A DNA stretch of 8,079 nt from NCBI GenBank assembly GCA_947630525.1, contig CANRHW010000070.1:1-8079 (forward strand), written 5' to 3'. The number at the start of each line of letters is the position of its first letter. Position 1 is the first letter of the stretch. Source of the stretch: an uncultured Clostridia bacterium. Its GTDB lineage: Bacteria > Bacillota > Clostridia > UMGS1883. The position numbers and the translations under genes were made by a program. Positions 1 to 5,966 of the stretch are shown one piece after another. Below the pieces are notes generated by a model, which made no database searches, was not told the origin of the DNA, and saw only the letters and a program-made list of their open reading frames with translations.

Positions 1-721
1 GAGGGAGAAGCATATTGCCGACGGCTCCGCCGCCCGCGAGGAGCTTAGGGCCATAATTGCCGAGATACTCGGCAGCGGCGACAGTGAGCTGCATCTGGAC
101 ACAAAGCCCACGGTTATCCTTGTAATCGGCGTGAACGGCGTCGGCAAGACCACCACCATCGGCAAGCTGACGAACAAGCTTAAAAACGAGGGCAAGACTG
201 TGGTTCTGGCCGCGGCGGACACTTTCCGCGCGGCCGCGGCTGACCAGCTTGAAATATGGGCCGAACGCAACGGCGTTCAGCTTATCCGCCTGACCGAGGG
301 CGCGGACCCTGCCGCCGTTATCTTTGACGGCTGCGGCGCCGCAAAAAAGCGCGGCGCCGACGTGCTCATCTGCGACACCGCCGGCCGCCTGCACAATAAA
401 AAGAACCTTATGGAAGAGCTTAAAAAGATATACCGCGTTATCGAACGCGAGCTCCCCGGCGCAAGAAAGGAAGTTCTCCTTGTGCTGGACGCGACCACCG
501 GCCAAAACGCCGTCAATCAGGCCGAGGAGTTCAATAAGGCCGCCGAGCTCACCGGCATTGTTCTCACCAAGCTTGACGGCACGGCCAAAGGCGGTATCGT
601 TATACAGATAATACAAAAGCTTGGCGTACCTGTGAAATTCGTGGGCGTGGGCGAAGGCATAAACGACTTGCAGGTGTTCGACGCAGGGGATTTTGCCGCT
701 GCCCTGTTCCCGGAAGAATAA
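1..721 (+). CDS. ftsY: FtsY, signal recognition particle receptor GTPase (5' end missing)
   Basis: This is the C-terminal NG domain of the SRP receptor, a membrane-associated GTPase. It binds the SRP protein Ffh and hands ribosome-nascent chain complexes to the SecYEG translocon. The reading frame is open from base 2, so the gene starts outside the window. Visible motifs are the P-loop GVNGVGKTTT (nt 128-157), DTFRAAA (218-238), the G3 motif DTAGR (374-388) and TKLDGTAKGG (566-595). The tail has the FtsY signature VGEGINDLQVFD and stops shortly after, with no methionine-rich M domain, which separates it from Ffh. A GTG at 131 is an internal valine just before the P-loop, not a start. The N-terminal membrane-binding region, if present, lies upstream of the window. 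The next gene follows after 28 bp in the same direction, so co-transcription is likely. Identification is very secure. Confidence 0.97.
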   Translation, partial: REKHIADGSAAREELRAIIAEILGSGDSELHLDTKPTVILVIGVNGVGKTTTIGKLTNKLKNEGKTVVLAAADTFRAAAADQLEIWAERNGVQLIRLTEGADPAAVIFDGCGAAKKRGADVLICDTAGRLHNKKNLMEELKKIYRVIERELPGARKEVLLVLDATTGQNAVNQAEEFNKAAELTGIVLTKLDGTAKGGIVIQIIQKLGVPVKFVGVGEGINDLQVFDAGDFAAALFPEE

Positions 722-732
722 AGGCAATACTG

Positions 733-742
733 AGAAAGGGTG
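733..742 (+). promoter_or_regulatory. Ribosome binding site supporting the GTG start at 750
   Basis: The stretch AGAAAGGGTG lies 7 nt before the GTG at 750. It is the only reasonable Shine-Dalgarno match in the 28-bp gap after ftsY, and it supports GTG 750 as the start of the UPF0182 gene. No promoter is evident in so short a gap. Confidence 0.6.
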
Positions 743-749
743 ATTTTCT

Positions 750-3467
750 GTGTGGGAAAATCTTATCAACGGCGAGGCCGTTTTCCGCAGGATACTCAAA
801 ATCGTGCTGATAATTGCCGCCGCGGCGGGATTGATTGCCGCTTTCGGCCTGTATGTCGACTATCTGGAGATAAACGAGGTGGGAGGCGAATATGTGCCGG
901 TATTCTTTACCCGGCTGGGTGCGAAGCTACTTTTCGGCGCCGGTCTGTTCGTGATCTCCCTTGTGTTTTTCATCATTAACGGTGGGCTCCTCCGCCGCAC
1001 CGCCGCCGCAAGAGACGAGATGAACTGGATGCTGAAGCGCAAGTATATTTTCGGCCTCGGCATAATAGTATCCGCTTTTGTCGCGCTGGGCTGCTCGTCG
1101 GGCATGGGCGAAAAGTTCCTGCTCTGGAAAAACGCCGTGCCTTACGGCGAGACCGACCCGCTGTTCGGCAAGGATCTGAGTTATTTTATGCTAAAACGGG
1201 ATTTCTATATTGAAATGGCGGATATCTTTGTCCTGCTCATGGTGGCGCTGCTCATTTATACCGCCGTGGCCTACCTCGGTATGTACGCCGCCGGTGGCAT
1301 GGAGGGCACGCCCCTGTCGGTGTTCCGCAGCAAAGCGGTTTTCGGCCATTGCGCGGCGCTGGTGTTCCTGATGGGCGCTTTAAAGGCTCTGACCTACCGC
1401 TTCACCGCCGAGGGCCTCGTATATTCCGAAACTGCCGGGGTCACCGGCGCGGGCTATACCGACGTCAAGATTAGGCTGCCTTTTTATACCGCCGCGCCCT
1501 ATATTATCTGCGTCCTGCTGATCGTTGGCATGGTGCTGCTGTTCAGGGGCCGCATAAAGGGGGTTATAATAACAGCCGCCATATTCCCGGCATTGCTCGT
1601 TCTGCTCAGCGTGGTGACGCTTTTTGTACACAATTTCATCGTGGCCCCCGAAGAAGTGGCCATGGAACAGCCCTATATCGAAAGCAACATGAAGTATACC
1701 AAAATGGGCTTCAACCTCCACAATGTGGAGGAGCGGACTTTCCCTGTGGCCACCGACCTGACGGCGGAGGACATCGCCAACAATGCGGAGACCATTGAAA
1801 ATATACGCATAACCGATCTTCCGTCCACGCTTTCCGTGGCCAATTCCTCAAAGAGCATAAGGGACTATTACACTTTTACGGATTCCGACATAGTGCCCTA
1901 TGTGGTGAACGGCAAAAAGACCGCCATCAATATCACTCCCCGTGAGCTCGATGCGGAAAAGCTGCCCGAAACATCGAAAAACTATATCAATCTGCGCCTG
2001 CGTTATACCCACGGTTACGGCGTTGTGGCCAACAAGATAAATCAGGTCACCGAAGACGGCCAGCCCGTCTTTGTCATTGACAATATGCCGGTGACCAGCG
2101 CCGAGGGCTATCCCGAGATCACTCAGCCCCGTATATATTACGGCGAGGAGACCGACAATTATGTGGTAGTCAATACCGGCTACGACGAGCTGGATTACGT
2201 TACCGAGGACGAGCTCACCGGCAAAGTCTTTGGCGGCGACAGCGGCATTAAAATGAGCGGTCTGAACCGGTTCATATTCGCCCTGAAAAAGCTGGATTAC
2301 AAGCTGCTCATATCGGGCTATATCGACGGCGGCAGCCGCTTGCTCATCAACCGCAACATCTATGACAGGGTTAGAATGGCGGCGCCTTTCCTGCTTCAGG
2401 ACAGCGACCCCTATATCCTGATTGACGATGAGGGCGGCCTTAAATGGGTGCTGGACCTTTATACCGCCTCCGACAAAATGCCCTACGGCCAGAGCTATAA
2501 CGGCATAAATTATATCCGCAACAGCGCCAAGGCCGTTATCGACGCTTATTCCGGCGATGTAAAGATATATATTACCGACGCGGCCGACCCCTTAATAATG
2601 ACCTATAAAAAAATATACCCCACCGCCTTTGCGGAGGGGGGCTTCCCGGCGGACCTGGCGGAGCATATCCGCTGCCCCGAGGCGCTGTTCGCCCTGCAAT
2701 ATAATGTTTTCCTACGCTACCATATGACCGACACCGCCAACTTCTATGGCAACTCCGACCTGTGGGCGGCTCCCAAGGAAAAGTATATGAACAACGAGAC
2801 GACCGAGATAATGCCCTACTACAACTTTATGCAGCTGGAGAGCTTCGGCGACGAGAGCGCCGAGCTGGTGCTGATGCAGCCCTTTGTTCCGGCCAATAAG
2901 GAAAATCTTGTGGGCTGGCTTGCTTCACGCAGCAACGGCGAAATGATGCTTTATAAGTTCCCCACAGGCAAGACCGTATACGGTACCCTCCATATTGAGA
3001 ACCGCATCGACTCAAACGACGAGTTTTCCAAGGAGATATCTCTGTGGGATCAGGGCGGCAGCAACGTTATCAAGGGCAATCTGCTGGTAATTCCCATCAA
3101 AAACAGTCTGCTCTACGTGGAGCCAATATATCTGACTACCGCCAACAGCGCCGCTTTGCCCGAGGTCAAGCGTGTGGTAGTGGCCTACGGCGAAGATGTG
3201 GTGATGGAGCCAAATCTGGATATCGCCCTTGAAAAGCTGTTCGGGTCCTCCGGCGGGGACGAGCCTCCGGCGGAAGAGCAGCCCACGGCGCCCCCTCGGC
3301 AGCCGCAGCAGCCCTCCGGCGGCGTAAGCGATATAGCCGCGGCTTACGAGGCTGTTGAAAGAGCCCAAGCCTCCGGCGACTGGGTGGAATTTGGCCGTGC
3401 CATGGAAGCCCTTAAAGAGGCCATATACGGAAACTATGATGTGAGCGAGGCGAATGCGAATGATTAA
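750..3467 (+). CDS. UPF0182 family large membrane protein (PF03699)
   Basis: This 905-residue protein has about seven predicted N-terminal transmembrane helices (approximately 14-36, 57-79, 99-117, 157-178, 197-215, 247-266, 271-293), then a large domain of about 540 residues, presumably extracytoplasmic. Family-type motifs include ETDPLFGKDLSYF (134-146), YTKMGFNLHNVEER (316-329), NIRITD (351-356), LRYTHGYGVVANKINQV (417-433), QPRIYYGE (459-466) and YNFMQLESFG (691-700). A Pro/Gln/Gly-rich linker (about 833-857) leads to a short helical tail, AYEAVERAQASGDW, a common ending in this family. Length matches the usual 900-1000 residues. The biochemical role of UPF0182 proteins is unknown to me, and no catalytic residues can be named. 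It follows ftsY by 28 bp and overlaps the lipoprotein gene downstream, so the three probably form one transcript. The GTG start is chosen from its ribosome binding site. Confidence 0.93.
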   Translation: MWENLINGEAVFRRILKIVLIIAAAAGLIAAFGLYVDYLEINEVGGEYVPVFFTRLGAKLLFGAGLFVISLVFFIINGGLLRRTAAARDEMNWMLKRKYIFGLGIIVSAFVALGCSSGMGEKFLLWKNAVPYGETDPLFGKDLSYFMLKRDFYIEMADIFVLLMVALLIYTAVAYLGMYAAGGMEGTPLSVFRSKAVFGHCAALVFLMGALKALTYRFTAEGLVYSETAGVTGAGYTDVKIRLPFYTAAPYIICVLLIVGMVLLFRGRIKGVIITAAIFPALLVLLSVVTLFVHNFIVAPEEVAMEQPYIESNMKYTKMGFNLHNVEERTFPVATDLTAEDIANNAETIENIRITDLPSTLSVANSSKSIRDYYTFTDSDIVPYVVNGKKTAINITPRELDAEKLPETSKNYINLRLRYTHGYGVVANKINQVTEDGQPVFVIDNMPVTSAEGYPEITQPRIYYGEETDNYVVVNTGYDELDYVTEDELTGKVFGGDSGIKMSGLNRFIFALKKLDYKLLISGYIDGGSRLLINRNIYDRVRMAAPFLLQDSDPYILIDDEGGLKWVLDLYTASDKMPYGQSYNGINYIRNSAKAVIDAYSGDVKIYITDAADPLIMTYKKIYPTAFAEGGFPADLAEHIRCPEALFALQYNVFLRYHMTDTANFYGNSDLWAAPKEKYMNNETTEIMPYYNFMQLESFGDESAELVLMQPFVPANKENLVGWLASRSNGEMMLYKFPTGKTVYGTLHIENRIDSNDEFSKEISLWDQGGSNVIKGNLLVIPIKNSLLYVEPIYLTTANSAALPEVKRVVVAYGEDVVMEPNLDIALEKLFGSSGGDEPPAEEQPTAPPRQPQQPSGGVSDIAAAYEAVERAQASGDWVEFGRAMEALKEAIYGNYDVSEANAND

Positions 3468-3963
3468 AAAATTGCTCCCTTTGCTGCTGGCGACGGCAAT
3501 GCTGCTTTGCGCCTGCGGTCAGGAGATAGACGAAAATCAGGTCATTTTGAATAACGCCACCAATCAGGTAACCGCCGGGGACAATGTGTTCGAGATAAAA
3601 GGGCAGACCGTCACCATGAACGGCGAGGTTCTGGCGGACAATATCGGGGCCAATGAAGAAAAAATCGTCGTTCTTGGCAACAAGGTCTATTTTAATACCG
3701 ACGACGGAACAAAGTATATCTCCATGAAAAACGGCAAAATAAAGGACTTTGGCGCGGGCAAGATAATTTATGCCCGGGGCCAGTGGCTTTATTATGAAAA
3801 TATCGGCCTTTATATGGTCAGCGCCAAGGACGGCAAGCAGAGCCTGCTCCATGAAACTGCCCTTCAGTTCAAGGAAGAAACCGACAAGAAGATAATCTTT
3901 ACCGACGGCGAAAAGGACTACGGCCTTAAATTCGACGGCAAAGAGCTCAGCGAAGAGGATTGA
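3460..3963 (+). CDS. Small secreted lipoprotein, beta-strand-rich, function unknown
   Basis: This is a protein of 167 residues (169 if the ATG at 3454 is used). It begins with a clear lipoprotein signal peptide: positive MIKK, a hydrophobic stretch LLPLLLATAMLL, and the lipobox LCAC with Cys19 as the predicted lipidated residue. It should be anchored to the outer face of the membrane. The mature part has alternating short hydrophobic strands and turns (for example VFEIKGQTVTMNGEVL, KIVVLGNKVYFN, QWLYYENIGLYMVSAKDGK). This resembles a few blades of a propeller-type repeat, as in DUF5050-like proteins; that likeness is tentative. I chose ATG 3460 because GAGG at 3447-3450 is 9 nt upstream, against only 3 nt for ATG 3454. 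The result is an 8-bp overlap with the UPF0182 gene, pointing to translational coupling and a possible shared function at the cell surface. It is the last gene before the terminator. Confidence 0.82.
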   Translation: MIKKLLPLLLATAMLLCACGQEIDENQVILNNATNQVTAGDNVFEIKGQTVTMNGEVLADNIGANEEKIVVLGNKVYFNTDDGTKYISMKNGKIKDFGAGKIIYARGQWLYYENIGLYMVSAKDGKQSLLHETALQFKEETDKKIIFTDGEKDYGLKFDGKELSEED

Positions 3964-3993
3964 GCGGGAAGCTGAAAAACCTGGTCTTAACTG

Positions 3994-4063
3994 AAAAATT
4001 GTGCAAACGGCGCCGGACAAGCAATACCGTGCTTGTGACGGCGCAGGTCTGCACAATTTTTTT
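3994..4063. terminator. Bidirectional intrinsic terminator between convergent genes
   Basis: A long hairpin is visible. The outer stem is a perfect 12-bp match between AAAAATTGTGCA (3994-4005) and TGCACAATTTTT (4050-4061). A middle stem pairs GCGCCG (4010-4015) with CGGCGC (4039-4044). An inner stem pairs ACAAGC (4017-4022) with GCTTGT (4031-4036), closing an 8-nt loop. A run of seven T (4057-4063) follows on the + strand, and the A-run at 3994-3998 gives a T-run on the - strand. It sits 30 bp after the lipoprotein gene and 45 bp after the end of hflX, so it can stop transcription from both sides. The rest of the 145-bp gap (3964-4108) shows nothing else I can name. Confidence 0.85.
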
Positions 4064-4108
4064 CATGGTCTTTTCGTAAGGTGAGCCCCGCCGGTGCCTA
4101 ATTCTCAC

Positions 4109-5377
4109 TCACGCCTCCCATTTTTTCACCTTTGCGTATACCGCCGCGTCGGCGAGGATGCGCATTTTTATGCCGGCGTCGGTGTAGTCCTCGCTGAGAA
4201 TTACCTCGGTGTCATGGAGCCTGGCCGCCTCGCCGCTGTCGGCATAGGGGAACAGCAGGCTGACCTCCCGCTTTTTCCCGGGCAGGGCGTCTTCAAGCAC
4301 ATCCATAAGCCGGTCGAGCCCCTCGCCGGTGGCGGCGCTTACGCTGACAAAGTCGGTGTAATTCCCTCTGGGCCGGGGAGAGAGCGGCGGGGCAGCGTCG
4401 CATTTGTTGAAGACCGCTATAATACGGCCAGCCTTGCAGCCCAGCTCCTCAAGCAGAGCGTCGGCCACGTTGATATGGTTTTGCATTTCCGGGTCAGCGG
4501 CGTCTATAACGTGGAGCAGCACGTCGGCTTCGGCAGCCTCTTCAAGAGTGGAGCGGAAGGCCCTTATAAGGTGGTGGGGCAGCTTGCGGATAAAGCCGAC
4601 GGTGTCAACTATAACGGCGTTGCGCCCGTCGGAGAGCTCCAACGCGCGGACGGTGGGGTCAAGGGTGGCGAACAGCATATCCGCCGCGAATATGTCCGAC
4701 CCGGTGAGCCTGTTCATAAGCGTGCTTTTGCCCGCGTTTGTGTAGCCAACAAGGGCGGCGGTGACAACGCCGTCCTTTTCGCGCCTGCTCTTTAGCAGGC
4801 CGCGGTGGCGTTCGACCTCTTTGAGCTCGTTTTCAAGGGCCTCAATCCGCCGGTGTATGTGGCGGCGGTCGCTTTCCAGCTTAGTTTCGCCGGGGCCGCG
4901 GGTGCCTATGCCGCCGCCAAGACGGCTCAGCTGGGTGCCAAGGCCCGCCAGCCTGGGCAGACTGTATCGCAGCTGGGCCAGCTCCACCTGTATTTTGCCC
5001 TCCTTTGAGCGGGCGCGGGAGGCAAAAATATCGAGTATCAGCGTGCTGCGGTCGATGACCCGCACCCCGGTTATATCCTCAATATTGCGTATCTGACTGC
5101 CGGTCAGCTCGTCGTCAAAAATTAACAGGTTTGCTTCGGTATCGGCTATGGCGGCTTTGAGCTCCTCCAGCTTTCCCTCGCCGAAGTAGGCCGCGGTTTC
5201 GGGATGGTCCTTGTTCTGTATCATTATGCCGGCCACCTCCGCTCCGGCGGTGGCCGCCAGCTCCCTAAGCTCGGCAATGGTCTCGTCGGTGGTGTCCTCC
5301 AGCGGGTCGGGCAGGTCCCGGTGAACTCCGCAGAGTATGGCACGCTCGGCGAGCTTTTCAGCGTGATTTTCGTTCAT
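4109..5377 (-). CDS. hflX: HflX, ribosome-associated GTPase
   Basis: HflX is a TRAFAC-class GTPase of the Obg-HflX group. It binds the 50S subunit and splits or rescues stalled ribosomes, especially under heat or antibiotic stress. The 422-residue product has the usual length. The N-terminal HflX domain (about 10-180) includes YFGEGKLEEL (64-73), FDDELTGSQIRNIE (87-100) and the glycine-rich segment LGGGIGTRGPGETKLE (153-168). A helical linker follows (about 169-200). The G domain shows G1 GYTNAGKST (211-219), G2 ATLDPT (237-242), G3 DTVGF (258-262), G4 NKCD (324-327) and G5 SAATGEG (347-353). All key nucleotide-binding residues are present, so it should be active. The start is supported by GAGGTGA at 5382-5388, 4 nt upstream. 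It is transcribed alone, convergent with the lipoprotein gene and divergent from the membrane-protein gene, from a perfect consensus promoter. Confidence 0.97.
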   Translation of the reverse strand: MNENHAEKLAERAILCGVHRDLPDPLEDTTDETIAELRELAATAGAEVAGIMIQNKDHPETAAYFGEGKLEELKAAIADTEANLLIFDDELTGSQIRNIEDITGVRVIDRSTLILDIFASRARSKEGKIQVELAQLRYSLPRLAGLGTQLSRLGGGIGTRGPGETKLESDRRHIHRRIEALENELKEVERHRGLLKSRREKDGVVTAALVGYTNAGKSTLMNRLTGSDIFAADMLFATLDPTVRALELSDGRNAVIVDTVGFIRKLPHHLIRAFRSTLEEAAEADVLLHVIDAADPEMQNHINVADALLEELGCKAGRIIAVFNKCDAAPPLSPRPRGNYTDFVSVSAATGEGLDRLMDVLEDALPGKKREVSLLFPYADSGEAARLHDTEVILSEDYTDAGIKMRILADAAVYAKVKKWEA

Positions 5378-5397
5378 GGTATCACCTCGTTTATACG

Positions 5398-5426
5398 ATT
5401 ATATCATATTATGCCGCCATTGTCAA
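5398..5426 (-). promoter_or_regulatory. Exact-consensus housekeeping promoter for hflX
   Basis: Read on the - strand, the -35 box TTGACA (5421-5426) and the -10 box TATAAT (5398-5403) are both exact matches, separated by 17 bp (5404-5420), the ideal spacing. Transcription should start near 5391, leaving a leader of only about 14 nt that holds little more than the ribosome binding site. No operator-like repeat is obvious around it. This suggests strong constitutive expression by the main vegetative sigma factor. Confidence 0.88.
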
Positions 5427-5450
5427 TCTTTTATTTTCTAAACCCACCGT

Positions 5451-5478
5451 TTGGTAAATTTGCGAAGTATGTTTTAAA
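5451..5478 (+). promoter_or_regulatory. Candidate promoter for the membrane-protein/topoisomerase genes
   Basis: The -35-like TTGGTA (5451-5456, 4 of 6 matches) and the -10-like TTTAAA (5473-5478, 4 of 6) are 16 bp apart, with an extended TG (5470-5471) one base before the -10. A start near 5485 would give a leader of about 29 nt before ATG 5514. It is the best + strand candidate in the divergent gap 5378-5513, but clearly weaker than the opposing hflX promoter. Confidence 0.35.
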
Positions 5479-5501
5479 GCTTTTTTGCCAATACTTACAT
5501 T

Positions 5502-5508
5502 GAGGTGG
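5502..5508 (+). promoter_or_regulatory. Ribosome binding site deciding the ATG start at 5514
   Basis: GAGGTGG lies 5 nt before ATG 5514. The same frame also has a GTG at 5505, but that codon sits inside this ribosome binding site and has none of its own, so ATG 5514 is preferred. Confidence 0.75.
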
Positions 5509-5513
5509 CATGT

Positions 5514-5966
5514 ATGAAAAACGAACTCATAAGGCGGTCGGTCGGGTTGGCTCTCGGTTTGGTGCTGTGTATTTTCACAGGGGCTTTTTGGGAGGGTCTG
5601 CTCTTTTTGGGGGCGGCGTTTTTTGTGTCGGCGCCAAAACTGCCGCGGTGCCGCTGGTACGAGGTGGCGCTTGGAGCTCAGGCGGGGGCCGTGGTTTATT
5701 TGCTGGCGGGGGACAGCAGGATGGTTTTCTGGGGCCTTTTTGCGATAGCCGTCGGGGCCCTGTCCTTACAAAGCCTGTGGAAAACCGTCCTCGTCGCCCT
5801 GGGAGCGCTGGCTATGCTAAAGTGGGACGCGGCGGCGATAGTATATGTTAATTTGTTTATCGGAATTATTTGGAACGCAATTTTGGACTTTACTTATCAA
5901 AAAATTTATGGTACAATAAAAGTTAATGAAACATCCCAAAACGAAAGGGTTGACAACATTGGCTAA
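5514..5966 (+). CDS. Hypothetical multi-pass membrane protein, 150 residues
   Basis: I do not recognise this family. The protein is very hydrophobic, with about five or six likely membrane segments (roughly 9-24, 25-40, 48-65, 69-87, 89-103, 108-124). The short N-terminus MKNELIRR is positive and a polar C-terminal tail (about 127-150) is probably cytoplasmic. No catalytic or transport motif stands out; a small integral membrane protein with a structural or accessory role is all that can be said. Codons end in G more often (GGG, GCG, GTG, TTG) than in the flanking genes, which favour C. It is divergent from hflX, and its stop overlaps the probable TTG start of the topoisomerase gene by 8 bp, so translational coupling is possible. 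The last 80 bp also carry a likely promoter for that downstream gene. Confidence 0.75.
   Translation: MKNELIRRSVGLALGLVLCIFTGAFWEGLLFLGAAFFVSAPKLPRCRWYEVALGAQAGAVVYLLAGDSRMVFWGLFAIAVGALSLQSLWKTVLVALGALAMLKWDAAAIVYVNLFIGIIWNAILDFTYQKIYGTIKVNETSQNERVDNIG
5889..5917 (+). promoter_or_regulatory. Intragenic extended -10 promoter ahead of the topoisomerase gene
   Basis: A -10 box TACAAT (5912-5917, 5 of 6) is preceded by an extended TG (5909-5910). A -35-like TTTACT (5889-5894, 4 of 6) lies 17 bp upstream. The site is inside the 3' end of the membrane-protein gene, in a locally AT-rich stretch. Transcription would begin near 5924, two bases before the ATG at 5926. That ATG would be nearly leaderless, whereas a TTG start at 5959 would have a normal leader of about 35 nt. 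Confidence 0.55.
5944..5949 (+). promoter_or_regulatory. Ribosome binding site supporting the TTG start at 5959
   Basis: AAAGGG lies 9 nt before TTG 5959. The alternative ATG at 5926 has only a weak AAAAG ahead of it. This match, together with the protein alignment at the N-terminus, favours TTG 5959. Confidence 0.6.

Noticed and set aside
131..721. GTG at 131 as the start of a short ftsY
   Set aside because: Translation is open upstream and the GTG encodes the valine inside the P-loop motif GVNGVGKT, so a start there would cut off a needed strand.
740..979. Frame beginning with GTG at 740 just before the UPF0182 gene
   Set aside because: It overlaps the UPF0182 gene in another frame, is rich in Arg/Cys/Gly as expected of an out-of-frame reading, and its start lies within the ribosome binding site.
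3412..4056. Open frame of 214 codons on the - strand opposite the lipoprotein gene
   Set aside because: It runs through the terminator hairpin and the antisense of a gene with a clear lipoprotein signal; no motif supports it.
4094..4795. Open frame of 233 codons on the + strand opposite hflX
   Set aside because: It lies over the well-identified G domain of HflX, has no family features, and would begin just after the terminator hairpin with no promoter I can see.
5472..5486. AAAGCTTT followed by T-run, considered as a terminator
   Set aside because: The palindrome is only 8 bp with no loop and no GC-rich stem, and no gene ends nearby on the + strand.
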